Assembly: GCF_001043915.1 (NCBI RefSeq)
Contig: NZ_LABX01000065.1
Location: 38,968-102,967, forward strand
Direction of reading: 5' to 3'
DNA: 64,000 nt
DNA from: Methylobacterium aquaticum
GTDB lineage: Bacteria > Pseudomonadota > Alphaproteobacteria > Rhizobiales > Beijerinckiaceae
Shown piece by piece: positions 16,642 to 25,431 of the stretch. The position numbers were made by a program, and so were the translations under genes. The notes under the pieces are model-generated. The model saw only the letters and a program-made list of their open reading frames with translations. It had not been told where the DNA came from and did not search any database. The stretch's first letter is position 1. Every line of letters begins with the position of its first letter.

Positions 16642-17730
16642 ATGACCGATCCCGGCTTCCTGACCGTCGCGGGCGCCGAGAAGCGCTTCGGGGCGAGCGT
16701 GGTCCTCGGCGGCGTCGACCTCGCGGTCGCCCGCGGCGAGTTCGTCTCGCTGCTCGGCCCCTCCGGCTGCGGGAAGACGACCCTTTTGCGCATCGTCGCC
16801 GGCCTCGTCGCCCCGGACCGGGGCCGGGTCGTGCTCGACGGCCGCGACATCACCCGGACCCCGCCGCACCGGCGCGACGTCGGGGTGGTGTTCCAGAACT
16901 ACGCCCTGTTTCCCCACCTGACGGTGGCCGAGAACGTGGCGTTCGGGCTCAAGGCCAAGGGGCACCGCCGGGCCGACATCCCGGCCGCCGTGGCGCGCTT
17001 CCTCGACCTCGTCCAGATGGCGTCCTTCGCCGAAAGGCGGGCCCAGGCGCTCTCGGGCGGGCAGCAGCAGCGGGTGGCGGTGGCCCGGGCGCTTGCCGTC
17101 CAGCCCAAGCTCCTCCTCCTCGACGAGCCGTTCTCGGCCCTCGACCGCAAGCTCCGGGAGGCGATGCAGATCGACCTCAAGCGGCTGTTGCGCGAACTCG
17201 GCATCACCGCCCTGTTCGTCACCCACGACCAGGACGAGGCGCTGACCATGTCCGACCGGATCGCAGTGATGAATCGCGGCGCGATCGAGCAGCTCGCCGA
17301 CCCCGTGACCCTCTACCGCCGGCCCGCCACCACCTTCGCGCTGACCTTCGTCGGCCTGTCGAGCCGGCTCGCCGGCACCGTGCGGGAGGAGGGCGACGGC
17401 CTGATCCGGGTCGAGACGGCCCTCGGCACGGTCTGGGCGCCGGGCCGCTTCCGGCCGGGCAGCCCCGTGCTCCTCGGGGTGCGGCCCGAGCGGATCCGGA
17501 TCGGCGGGGCGGGCCCGAACGCCATCGAGGCCGCCCTGGTCGAGGTCGCGTTCCAGGGGGCCCGCGCCCACCTGTTCTTCGCCGGCCCGGACGGGGCGAG
17601 GACCCTGCTGGCGGAGGCGCCCGAGATCCCGGCCGGCGCCGCGCCCGGCGCGCGGATGCGCCTGTCCTGGGCGGTCGAGGACACGCTGGTCTTCCCCGCC
17701 GAGCCGGCGGCGCAGCAGGAGGCCGCATGA
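16642..17730 (+). CDS. ABC transporter ATPase, PotA-like
   Basis: The 362-aa ATPase has Walker A GPSGCGKTT, Q-loop in VVFQNYALFPHL, signature LSGGQQQR, Walker B LLLLDEPFSALD and H-loop FVTHDQDEALTMSDRI, then a C-terminal TOBE domain (~240-350). This is the PotA/FbpC/UgpC layout. It energises import by the permeases that follow. It overlaps the next gene by 4 bp (ATGA). Confidence 0.92.
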   Translation: MTDPGFLTVAGAEKRFGASVVLGGVDLAVARGEFVSLLGPSGCGKTTLLRIVAGLVAPDRGRVVLDGRDITRTPPHRRDVGVVFQNYALFPHLTVAENVAFGLKAKGHRRADIPAAVARFLDLVQMASFAERRAQALSGGQQQRVAVARALAVQPKLLLLDEPFSALDRKLREAMQIDLKRLLRELGITALFVTHDQDEALTMSDRIAVMNRGAIEQLADPVTLYRRPATTFALTFVGLSSRLAGTVREEGDGLIRVETALGTVWAPGRFRPGSPVLLGVRPERIRIGGAGPNAIEAALVEVAFQGARAHLFFAGPDGARTLLAEAPEIPAGAAPGARMRLSWAVEDTLVFPAEPAAQQEAA

Positions 17731-18617
17731 GCGCGCCCGCCAGCTCCTCCGCCGCTGCCGGTCCGGTCCCGGCCCGCTGGCCGCGCCTGCGGCGGCCCGA
17801 TCCGGTGGCGCTCCTGGCGCTCCCGGCCTTCGCCTACCTGGCGGCAGCCTATGGCTGGCCGCTGCTCATCCTCCTGGCGCGCAGCCTCTCGGGTCCCGAC
17901 GGGATCAGCCTTGCTCCCTTCGCGACATTCCTGTCCGATCCGTTCAGCTGGCGGGTCATCGGCAACACGGTGCGCACCGCCCTTCTGGTCACCCTGGTCT
18001 GCCTCGTCGCCGGCTATCCGGCGGCGGTGGCCCTGGCGCGGGCCCGCGGCGCGGTCCAGGCGCTCCTGCTCCTCTCCGTCATCCTGCCGCTCTCGGTCGG
18101 GGTCGTGGTCAAGGCGTATGCCTGGCAGATCGTGCTGCGCCGGGACGGGGTGGTGTCGCAGGCCCTCGTCGGGCTCGGGATCTGGGACGCGCCGCAGCGG
18201 CTGCTCTTCACCGAGACCGGGCTGGTCATCGGTGCCGCCAACGTCTTCCTGCCGTTCATGATCCTGCCGATCTACGCGGTGATCCGCCTGATCGACCCGC
18301 GGCTCTCCGAGGCCGCCGCGACCCTGGGGGCAAGCCCCCTGCGCCGGTTCCTCACCGTGATCCTGCCGCTGACCCTGCCGGGGATCGTCTCCGGCATCGC
18401 CTTCGTGTTCTCGCTGGCGGTGTCGATGTACGTCGTGCCGAGCCTCGTCATCGGCGACCGCTACCAGACCCTCGCGACCCTGACCGGACGCGCCTTCCTG
18501 TTCATGCGCGACGAGCAGCTCGGCTCGACCACCGCGGTGATCCTGCTGGTGATCGCGGTTGCCGTCGTGGTGGGCTCGACCGCGCTCGCCCGCCGCCTCG
18601 GCGGAGGACAATCATGA
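17727..18617 (+). CDS. ABC transporter permease, PotB-like
   Basis: The 296-aa inner-membrane protein has six predicted helices and the EAA loop EAAATLGASPLRRFLTVILPLTLPGI, which contacts the ATPase. N-terminal cytoplasmic ~30 residues are Pro/Ala-rich. It overlaps the genes on both sides by 4 bp. Confidence 0.9.
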   Translation: MSAPASSSAAAGPVPARWPRLRRPDPVALLALPAFAYLAAAYGWPLLILLARSLSGPDGISLAPFATFLSDPFSWRVIGNTVRTALLVTLVCLVAGYPAAVALARARGAVQALLLLSVILPLSVGVVVKAYAWQIVLRRDGVVSQALVGLGIWDAPQRLLFTETGLVIGAANVFLPFMILPIYAVIRLIDPRLSEAAATLGASPLRRFLTVILPLTLPGIVSGIAFVFSLAVSMYVVPSLVIGDRYQTLATLTGRAFLFMRDEQLGSTTAVILLVIAVAVVVGSTALARRLGGGQS

Positions 18618-19414
18618 CCGCGACCGAACGTCTGGCGCTCGCCGTCGTCTGGATCCTCGCCGCGGCCTCTGCCGTCTTCCTGATGGCACCGCTGGTGGTG
18701 ACGGTGGCGGTCTCGTTCGGGTCGAGCGCGGTCTTCACCCTGCCGCCGCCCGCCTGGTCGACGCGCTGGTACGAGCGGCTCTGGGCCTCCCGCGACCTCT
18801 GGCCGGCGCTCTGGACCTCGCTGCGGGTCGCCGGCCTCGCCACCGCCCTGGCTCTCGTCCTCGGCACGCTCTGCGCCATCGCGGTGGTGCGCGGGCGCTT
18901 TCCCGGGCGCGAGGCCCTGGTCACCTTCCTGGTCTCGCCCCTGATGCTGCCGGGCCTCGTTGTCGGCATCGCCATGTTGCAGGGGTTCCGCGCCGCGGGC
19001 CTGCGCGATGTGGGGGTGAGCCTCCTCGTCGCCCACGGGGTGATCACGCTGCCCTACGTGGTCCGCACGGTGGTGGCGGCGCTCTCGCTGTTCGACTTCA
19101 CCCTCATCGACGCCGCCCGCACCCTCGGCCTGTCCTATCCGGCGGCGATCCTGCGGGTGCTGGTGCCGGCCCTGGCACCGGCCTTCCTGACCTCCGGCCT
19201 GTTCGCCTTCCTGGCCTCGATGGACAATTACCCGATCTCGATCTTCTTCACGGATGCCTGGACCAAGACCTTGCCGATCCAGATGCTGCAACTCGTCGAG
19301 GAGCGCCCCGACCCGACGGTCGCGGCGGTCTCGGCGCTGCTGATCCTGCTCGCCGTCGCGGTGCTGATCCTCGGCGACCGTCTCGTCGGCCTGCGCCGCC
19401 TCGCCGAGGTCTGA
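18614..19414 (+). CDS. ABC transporter permease, PotC-like
   Basis: The 266-aa inner-membrane protein has six predicted helices and the EAA-loop sequence DAARTLGLSYPAAILRVLVP. It pairs with the preceding permease as a heterodimeric channel. The following gene starts 5 bp after its stop, so the operon continues into the deacetylase. Confidence 0.9.
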   Translation: MTATERLALAVVWILAAASAVFLMAPLVVTVAVSFGSSAVFTLPPPAWSTRWYERLWASRDLWPALWTSLRVAGLATALALVLGTLCAIAVVRGRFPGREALVTFLVSPLMLPGLVVGIAMLQGFRAAGLRDVGVSLLVAHGVITLPYVVRTVVAALSLFDFTLIDAARTLGLSYPAAILRVLVPALAPAFLTSGLFAFLASMDNYPISIFFTDAWTKTLPIQMLQLVEERPDPTVAAVSALLILLAVAVLILGDRLVGLRRLAEV

Positions 19415-19418
19415 CCCG

Positions 19419-20348
19419 ATGAGGCAGGACAGCGCGCCCGATCGCGATTTCCGCGGCTATGGCGGGCGCCCGCCGCGGATCGCTTGGCCGGGCGGCGCCC
19501 GGCTCGCCGTCTCGGTCGTCGTCAATGTCGAGGAGGGGGCGGAACTCTCCCTCGGCATGGGCGACGAGCGCAACGAATCCGTCTACGAGGTGGTGGAGGA
19601 GGTCGTCGGCGCCCGCGACCTCTGCATGGAATCGCATTTCGAGTATGGCACCCGGGCCGGCTGGCCGCGCATCCGCGCGCTGCTTGGCGCCTACGGCGTG
19701 GCCGCGACGCTCAACGCCAACGGCCGGGCCGTCGCGCTCTCGCCCTGGCTGGCGCAGGAGGCGGTCGCCGACGGCCACGAGGTCGCCGCCCATGGCTGGC
19801 GCTGGGAGCGCCATGCCGGCATGGGCGAGGCCGAGGAGCGGGCGGCGATCGCCCGGGCCGTCGCGGCGATCCGCGACGCGACCGGGACGCCTCCGGTCGG
19901 CTGGCACACCCGCTCGGCGACCTCGGTCAACACCCGCCGGCTGCTCCTGGAGCAGGGCGGATTCCTGTACGATTCGAACGCCTACAACGACGACTTGCCC
20001 TACCTCGTCCCCGGACGGGAAGGGCGTCCGCACGTCGTGCTGCCCTACGCCTTCGACACCAACGACATGCGCTTCCAGCGCGGCGGCGGCTTCGTGTTCG
20101 GCGACGACTTCGCCCGCTACTGCATCGACGCCTTCGACCGCCTCTACGCGGAGGGAGACGACGCGCCGCGGATGCTGTCGGTGGGCCTGCATCTGCGCAT
20201 CATCGGCCGCCCTGGTCGCATCGGCGGGCTGGAGCGCTTCCTCGCCCATGCGGCCGCGCATGCGGGCACGTGGTTTGCCCGCCGCGACTCCATCGCGGCG
20301 CACTGGCTGCGGGAGACCGCTCACGATCCCGAGCCGTGGGGTCGGTGA
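19419..20348 (+). CDS. Polysaccharide-deacetylase-fold hydrolase, PuuE (allantoinase)-like
   Basis: The 309-aa protein has the N-terminal DRDFRGYGGRPPRIAWPGGARLAVSVVVNVEEG segment, ESHFEYGTRAG, HGWRWERH, SATSVNTRRLLLEQGGFLYDSNAYNDDLPYL and DTNDMRF blocks of the PuuE subgroup of NodB-fold hydrolases. Characterised PuuE members are cofactor-independent allantoinases. No signal peptide is visible, so it should be cytosolic. Position at the end of a polyamine-type transporter operon suggests hydrolysis of an amide-type bond in the imported compound or its product. Allantoinase activity is possible but not supported by other purine genes here. Confidence 0.82.
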   Translation: MRQDSAPDRDFRGYGGRPPRIAWPGGARLAVSVVVNVEEGAELSLGMGDERNESVYEVVEEVVGARDLCMESHFEYGTRAGWPRIRALLGAYGVAATLNANGRAVALSPWLAQEAVADGHEVAAHGWRWERHAGMGEAEERAAIARAVAAIRDATGTPPVGWHTRSATSVNTRRLLLEQGGFLYDSNAYNDDLPYLVPGREGRPHVVLPYAFDTNDMRFQRGGGFVFGDDFARYCIDAFDRLYAEGDDAPRMLSVGLHLRIIGRPGRIGGLERFLAHAAAHAGTWFARRDSIAAHWLRETAHDPEPWGR

Positions 20349-20705
20349 GGCGGCCGGGGTGAACGGGAGGGCCAGTCCGCCAGGGGGACTGCGTCGAGGT
20401 CGAGCCTCCGGGACAGAGGAGGCGTCTCACCGCCATGGCGCGTCAGCCAGCCGGCAGGATGGCAGGTCCGGCGCCCGCCATGGCGGATGTGGGAGCGTGC
20501 CTGATTTGTGGATTTTGAACCCGCGCCTTGAACACCCGTCGCCCATCCTGCCCAAGGATCCTGCCCAAGGATGATGCACGCGCCCGGGTCACCCGGCGCT
20601 GTGCGTTCTGTGGGATTTGTTGGCATCGAACTTGATAGCCCCGGAATGCCGGTCCGGCGACGGCCAGCCGATTTCGGACCCATGCAGATCGAGAGGGATG
20701 CGGAC
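20349..20705. other. Intergenic region with a 13-bp tandem duplication
   Basis: This 357-bp gap contains ATCCTGCCCAAGG twice head to tail at 20,545-20,570, about 135 bp before the next operon. No gene or clear promoter was recognised. Confidence 0.6.
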
Positions 20706-21956
20706 ATGACCAAAGGGGCGATGAACCGCCGTGAGGCACTGAAGCTGGGGATGGCGGCGGCGGCCGGCAGCGTCGCGATGCCGTTCGTGTCCCGCTCGGG
20801 GCTCGCGGCGGAGCCGATCAAGCTCGGCAGCCTGCTCGACGGCAGCGGGGCGCTCGGCCTCGAAGGCAAGCGCATGATCGAGACGACCGAATACGCGGTC
20901 GAGATCCTCAACAAGGCCGGCGGCCTGCTCGGCCGGCCGATCCAGCTCATCGCCTACGACACCCAGTCGACGATGCAGCTCTACACCCAGTATGCCCAGC
21001 AGCTCGCCCTCAAGGACAAGGTGGACGTCATCCAGGGCGGCATCACCTCCGCCTCGCGCGAAGCGATCCGCCCGATCTTCGGCCGCTCCAAGACCCTCTA
21101 CTTCTACAACACCCAGTACGAGGGCGGTGTCTGCGACCGCAACGTGTTCTGCACCGGCTCGACCCCGGCCCAGACCGTCAACCACATCGTCGATTACGCT
21201 CTCAAGAACTGGGGCAAGAAAGCCTACATCATCGCGGCCGACTACAATTACGGCCACATCACCGCAAGCTGGATGACGAAGTTCATGAAGGACGGCGGCG
21301 GCTCGGTCGCCGGCACCGACTTCTTCCCCCTCGACGTGACGAACTTCTCCTCGGCGATCGGCCGCATCCAGCAGGCCCAGCCCGACCTCGTGCTCTCGGC
21401 CCTGGTCGGCGCCAACCATTCGGGCTTCTACCGGCAGTGGGATGCCGCCGGCATGAAGGCCAAGATCCCGCTGGCGTCCAGCGTGTTCGGCCTCGGCGAC
21501 GAGCTGACCACGATGGACACCTCGACCACCGACGGCATCGTCACCTGCTACGGCTGGTACAACAACCTCGACACGCCGGCGAGCAAGGCCTTCGTCTCCG
21601 GCATGCAGGCGAAGTTCGGGGCCGACGTCACCGACCTGAGCGAACTCGATACCGCCACCTACGAAGGCATCATGTTCTGGGCCGAGGGCGTCAAGAAGGC
21701 CGGCTCGGTCGAGCGCGACAAGGTCATCGCGGCCCTGGAGAGCGGCATCAGCATCGAGTCGCCGACCGGCAAGGTGACGATGGACGGCGCCACCCACCAC
21801 ACGATCCGCAACACCTACCTGGCCCGGCCGAAGAACCGGAAGTGGGAGATGCTCGCCACCTTCCCGGATTCCTTCCCGGCCGATACCGGCGGCGCCTGCG
21901 ACCTCCTCAAGAATCCCCGCATGAACAAGCAGTTCACGCCGGACCTGAAGGGCTGA
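20706..21956 (+). CDS. ABC transporter substrate-binding protein, urea/short-chain-amide type (UrtA/FmdD-like)
   Basis: The 416-aa protein has a twin-arginine-type signal (MNRREALKLGMAAAAGSVAMPF). Its mature domain is of the branched-chain-amino-acid/amide receptor class (Peripla_BP_5), with IKLGSLLDGSGALGLEGKRM, EILNKAGGLLGRPI and ITSASREAIRPIFGR segments as in UrtA, FmdD and AmiC. ATG 20706 follows GAGAGGGA by ~9 nt. First gene of a 10-gene + strand operon. Urea or a short amide is the family-based guess; the downstream amidase favours an amide. Confidence 0.88.
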   Translation: MTKGAMNRREALKLGMAAAAGSVAMPFVSRSGLAAEPIKLGSLLDGSGALGLEGKRMIETTEYAVEILNKAGGLLGRPIQLIAYDTQSTMQLYTQYAQQLALKDKVDVIQGGITSASREAIRPIFGRSKTLYFYNTQYEGGVCDRNVFCTGSTPAQTVNHIVDYALKNWGKKAYIIAADYNYGHITASWMTKFMKDGGGSVAGTDFFPLDVTNFSSAIGRIQQAQPDLVLSALVGANHSGFYRQWDAAGMKAKIPLASSVFGLGDELTTMDTSTTDGIVTCYGWYNNLDTPASKAFVSGMQAKFGADVTDLSELDTATYEGIMFWAEGVKKAGSVERDKVIAALESGISIESPTGKVTMDGATHHTIRNTYLARPKNRKWEMLATFPDSFPADTGGACDLLKNPRMNKQFTPDLKG

Positions 21957-21964
21957 GGCGGACG

Positions 21965-22831
21965 ATGGATCTCGCCGGCCTCATCGCCTTCAACGTCCTC
22001 ACCGGCATCGCCACCCTCGTGCTGATCACCCTCGGCCTCGGGGTGATCTACGGGATGATGCGCATCATCAACCTCGCCCATGGCGAGTTCATGATGCTGG
22101 GCGCCTACACCGCCGTGACGGCGAGCGGGGCGGGCGTGAACATCTGGGTCGCCATGCTGATCCTGCCGCCCCTGGTGGTGGGGGCGATCGGCCTCGTCCT
22201 GGAGCGCACCGTTATCCGCTTCCTCTACGGGCGGATGATGGACACGATGCTCGCCACCTGGGGCGTCAGCCTCGGGCTGATCGGACTCGTCACCACGCTC
22301 TACGGCAACGTGGTGCGCGGGGTCTCGACGCCGGTCGGCAGCATCGACATCGGGCGCTACGGGGCGAGCCTGTACAGCCTCGTCATCATGGCGACGGCGC
22401 TCGGCGCGCTCGCGGCGATGTTCGGGCTCCTGCGCTTCACCAAATTCGGCCTGATCCTGCGCGCCACCATGCAGAATCCCCGCATGGCGGCGGCGCTCGG
22501 GGTGCAGCCGAACCGGATCTACATGGCGACCTTCGCCCTCGGAGCCGCGCTCGCCGGCCTCGCGGGCGGGGTCCTCGCCCCGATCTCCGGCGTGTCGCCC
22601 GCCATGGGGGCGGCCTATATCGCCCGCGCCTTCATCACGGTGCTGGGCGGCGGGCCCGCCATCGTCACCGGGACCGGCCTCGCCTCGGGGCTATTCGGCA
22701 CCATCAACGAACTCGTCTCCTTCAAGACGACGCCCGTCATCGGCGATGTCGCGCTGCTCGTCGCCGCGATCCTGCTGATCCGCGTCCTGCCGCAGGGCAT
22801 CACCGGCCGCTACCTGAGGCGCAGCCTATGA
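21965..22831 (+). CDS. ABC transporter permease, UrtB/LivH-like
   Basis: The 288-aa inner-membrane protein carries the LivH/UrtB signature LGVIYGMMRIINLAHGEFMMLGAY near its N-terminus and the GFLILRATMQNPRMAAALGV-type loop, with ~8 hydrophobic segments. It starts 8 bp after the binding-protein gene and overlaps the next permease by 4 bp. Confidence 0.92.
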   Translation: MDLAGLIAFNVLTGIATLVLITLGLGVIYGMMRIINLAHGEFMMLGAYTAVTASGAGVNIWVAMLILPPLVVGAIGLVLERTVIRFLYGRMMDTMLATWGVSLGLIGLVTTLYGNVVRGVSTPVGSIDIGRYGASLYSLVIMATALGALAAMFGLLRFTKFGLILRATMQNPRMAAALGVQPNRIYMATFALGAALAGLAGGVLAPISGVSPAMGAAYIARAFITVLGGGPAIVTGTGLASGLFGTINELVSFKTTPVIGDVALLVAAILLIRVLPQGITGRYLRRSL

Positions 22832-23895
22832 CCATCCCGCTCTCCTCCGCTCCCTGGCGCAGCGCCGCCGGGTTCCTGGCGACGCTCGCCCTCGGGCTCG
22901 TCATCCTGTTCGGCGCCCCCCGCACCCTCGACACGTTCGGCCTGGTGCAATGGACCGGCTTTGCGGCGCTCGCGATGTTCGGCCTCTCGCAGGGCTTCAT
23001 CTGGGGCTTTGCCGGGGTGATGTCCTTCGGCCAGGCCGCCTTCCTGGGTCTCGGCGGCTACGCCTACGCGGTGTCGGTCATCAATATCGGCGACAGCACC
23101 GTGCCGGTGCTGCTCGCCATCGCGGTGCCGATGCTGTTTGCGGCCATCCTCGGCTACTTCATGTTCTATGGCCGCATCAGCGACGCCTATATCGGGGTCA
23201 TCACGCTCACCGTCTCGGTGATCCTGTTCCAGCTCGTCAACGCCACCTCGGGCAGCCAGTACCGGATCGGCACGGCGGAACTCGGCGGCTTCAACGGCAT
23301 CCCGGCGATCCCGGCCCTCAACGCCCCGGGCTTTCCCGACGAGCCCCTCGACAACGAGGGCATCTGGTACGCCGCCATGGGAGCCCTCGTCCTCGTCTAC
23401 GTCCTGCTGCGGGCCGTGCTGGCGAGCCGCTTCGGGCGCGTCGTGGTGGCGATCCGCGAGAACGAGACCCGGGCCCAGCTCATCGGCTACGATCCGCGCC
23501 TCTACAAGCTTCTCGCCTTCATGATCGCCGCCGGCGTCGCCGGCCTTGCCGGCTGCCTCTACGCCAATTGGGGCGGCTTCATCAGCCCGACCGTGTTCGG
23601 CCTCTCGATGTCGGCGCAGGTCATCATCTACGTGCTGGTCGGCGGGCTCGGAACCCTGGTCGGGCCGATGCTCGGCGCGGTGCTGATCCAGGCGCTGATC
23701 ATCGCGGCGGGCAGCCAGAGCCTGCTCGATTCCAATCTCGGCCTCGGCCTCGTGCTGGACGGCTTCGTGCTGCTGGTGCCTCAAGGCCTCGTCCCGGTCA
23801 TCCGCACGCTCGGCCTGCGTCTCCTGCAACGGCGCGCCCCGCGGCCCGGGCCCGCGGACGGGGCTGCCGGCCTCGCGACGGAGAGAGCCCGATGA
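22828..23895 (+). CDS. ABC transporter permease, UrtC/LivM-like
   Basis: The 355-aa inner-membrane protein has the LivM/UrtC features GFIWGFAGVMSFGQAAFLGLGGYAYA and VVVAIRENETRAQLIGYDPRLYKLLAF, with about nine helices and a C-terminal cytoplasmic tail. It overlaps both neighbours by 4 bp. Confidence 0.92.
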   Translation: MTIPLSSAPWRSAAGFLATLALGLVILFGAPRTLDTFGLVQWTGFAALAMFGLSQGFIWGFAGVMSFGQAAFLGLGGYAYAVSVINIGDSTVPVLLAIAVPMLFAAILGYFMFYGRISDAYIGVITLTVSVILFQLVNATSGSQYRIGTAELGGFNGIPAIPALNAPGFPDEPLDNEGIWYAAMGALVLVYVLLRAVLASRFGRVVVAIRENETRAQLIGYDPRLYKLLAFMIAAGVAGLAGCLYANWGGFISPTVFGLSMSAQVIIYVLVGGLGTLVGPMLGAVLIQALIIAAGSQSLLDSNLGLGLVLDGFVLLVPQGLVPVIRTLGLRLLQRRAPRPGPADGAAGLATERAR

Positions 23896-24650
23896 GCGCG
23901 GCACTCCCTCCCACCGGCCTCGGTGGCGCGCCCCTGCGCCCCCTCATCGAGGCCCGCGGCGTCACCATGCGGTTCGGCGGCGTGACCGCGGTCGCGGGCG
24001 TCGACTTCACCCTCGGCGAGGTCGAGCTGCGCTGCCTGATCGGCCCGAACGGCGCCGGCAAGAGCACCTTCTTCAAGATCCTCACCGGCCAGTTGAAGCC
24101 GACCGAGGGGCGCATCGCGCTGCGCGACACCGACATCACCGGAGCCGAGCCCCACGCCATCGCGCGGCTCGGGGTCGGCATCAAGACGCAGGTGCCCAAC
24201 GTCTTCAACGGCCTGTCGGTGCGCGAGAACGTCTTCGTCGCCGCCGGGCGCCGCAAGTCGCTCGCCCGCACCCGCGCCATCGTCGACGAGACGCTGACGC
24301 GGCTTTCTCTCACGGGGATCGCCGACCGCATGGTCGGCCAGCTCGCCCACGGCCAGCGGCAATGGGTCGAGATCGCCACCGTGCTCGCCCAGGAGCCCGA
24401 GCTGATCCTCCTCGACGAGCCCGCCGCCGGCATGACCCACGAGGAGGTCCACCGCACCGCCGCGCTGATCCGCGAGATCAACCGCACCCACGCCCTCATC
24501 GTGGTGGAGCACGACATGCCCTTCATCCGGATGATCGCCAAGACCGTGACGGTGTTCAACCAGGGCCGGATCCTGGTGGAGGACAGCGTCGACGCCGTGC
24601 TCGCCGACCGCCGCGTGCGCGACGTCTATCTCGGCAAGCAGGCGGGGTGA
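23892..24650 (+). CDS. ABC transporter ATPase, UrtD/LivG-like
   Basis: The 252-aa ATPase has Walker A GPNGAGKST (51-59), the unusual signature LAHGQRQWVEIA and Walker B LILLDEPAAGM. The HGQRQW signature in place of LSGGQ is characteristic of UrtD-type subunits and distinguishes this from ordinary LivG proteins. It overlaps the preceding permease by 4 bp. Confidence 0.92.
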   Translation: MSAALPPTGLGGAPLRPLIEARGVTMRFGGVTAVAGVDFTLGEVELRCLIGPNGAGKSTFFKILTGQLKPTEGRIALRDTDITGAEPHAIARLGVGIKTQVPNVFNGLSVRENVFVAAGRRKSLARTRAIVDETLTRLSLTGIADRMVGQLAHGQRQWVEIATVLAQEPELILLDEPAAGMTHEEVHRTAALIREINRTHALIVVEHDMPFIRMIAKTVTVFNQGRILVEDSVDAVLADRRVRDVYLGKQAG

Positions 24651-24657
24651 GGCCGGC

Positions 24658-25383
24658 ATGAGCGTTCCCGTCCCGACCTCCCTCCTCGCCGTCGAGGGCC
24701 TGCATTCCGGCTATGGCCGCATCCCGATCCTCGGCGGCATCACGCTCTCGGTCCGCGAGGGCGAGTTCGTCGGCATCCTCGGCCATAACGGCATGGGCAA
24801 GACCACGCTCCTGCGCACCCTGATGGGCTACCTGCCGGCCACCGCCGGGCGCGTGCGCCTCGACGGGGCCGACATCACCCGGCGCAGCCCGACCGCCCGG
24901 GCGCGGGCCGGCATCGGCTACGTGCCCCAGGGGCGCGAGATCTTCCCGGCGCTCAGCGTGCGCGAGAACCTGCGCATGGGCTGCCTCCTGTCGCGCCGGG
25001 GCGAGGACGAGACCATCGCCGACATCCTCACCACCTTCCCGCGGCTCAAAGCCTATCTCGACCGGCCCGGCGGCGCCCTGTCGGGGGGCGAGCAGCAATT
25101 GCTGGCGCTGGCCCGCTGCCTGTGCGGCGGTCCGCGCATCCTGCTCCTCGACGAGCCGACCGAGGGCATCCAGCCCTCGATCATCGAGGAGATCATCGAG
25201 ACCCTGCGGCGGATCGGGCGCGAGCGCGGGATCGCCCTCCTCCTCGTCGAGCAGAACCTGAGCTGCATCACCGGTCTCTCCGAGCGCGTCCTGATCCTCC
25301 AGAAGGGCGTGATCACCCGCGAGGTCCCGCCCGATATCGCCCGCGACCGGGCGCTCCTCGACGATTTCGTCGGCATGGCCTGA
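24658..25383 (+). CDS. ABC transporter ATPase, UrtE/LivF-like
   Basis: The 241-aa ATPase has Walker A GHNGMGKTT, the GYVPQGREIFPALSVRENL segment diagnostic of LivF/UrtE, signature LSGGEQQL and Walker B ILLLDEPTEGIQP. It completes the five-subunit transporter. Confidence 0.92.
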   Translation: MSVPVPTSLLAVEGLHSGYGRIPILGGITLSVREGEFVGILGHNGMGKTTLLRTLMGYLPATAGRVRLDGADITRRSPTARARAGIGYVPQGREIFPALSVRENLRMGCLLSRRGEDETIADILTTFPRLKAYLDRPGGALSGGEQQLLALARCLCGGPRILLLDEPTEGIQPSIIEEIIETLRRIGRERGIALLLVEQNLSCITGLSERVLILQKGVITREVPPDIARDRALLDDFVGMA

Positions 25384-25431
25384 CGCCGGCCGCCTCGACT
25401 CCCTCCTTCCCGAAAACCCGGAGCCGAACCG

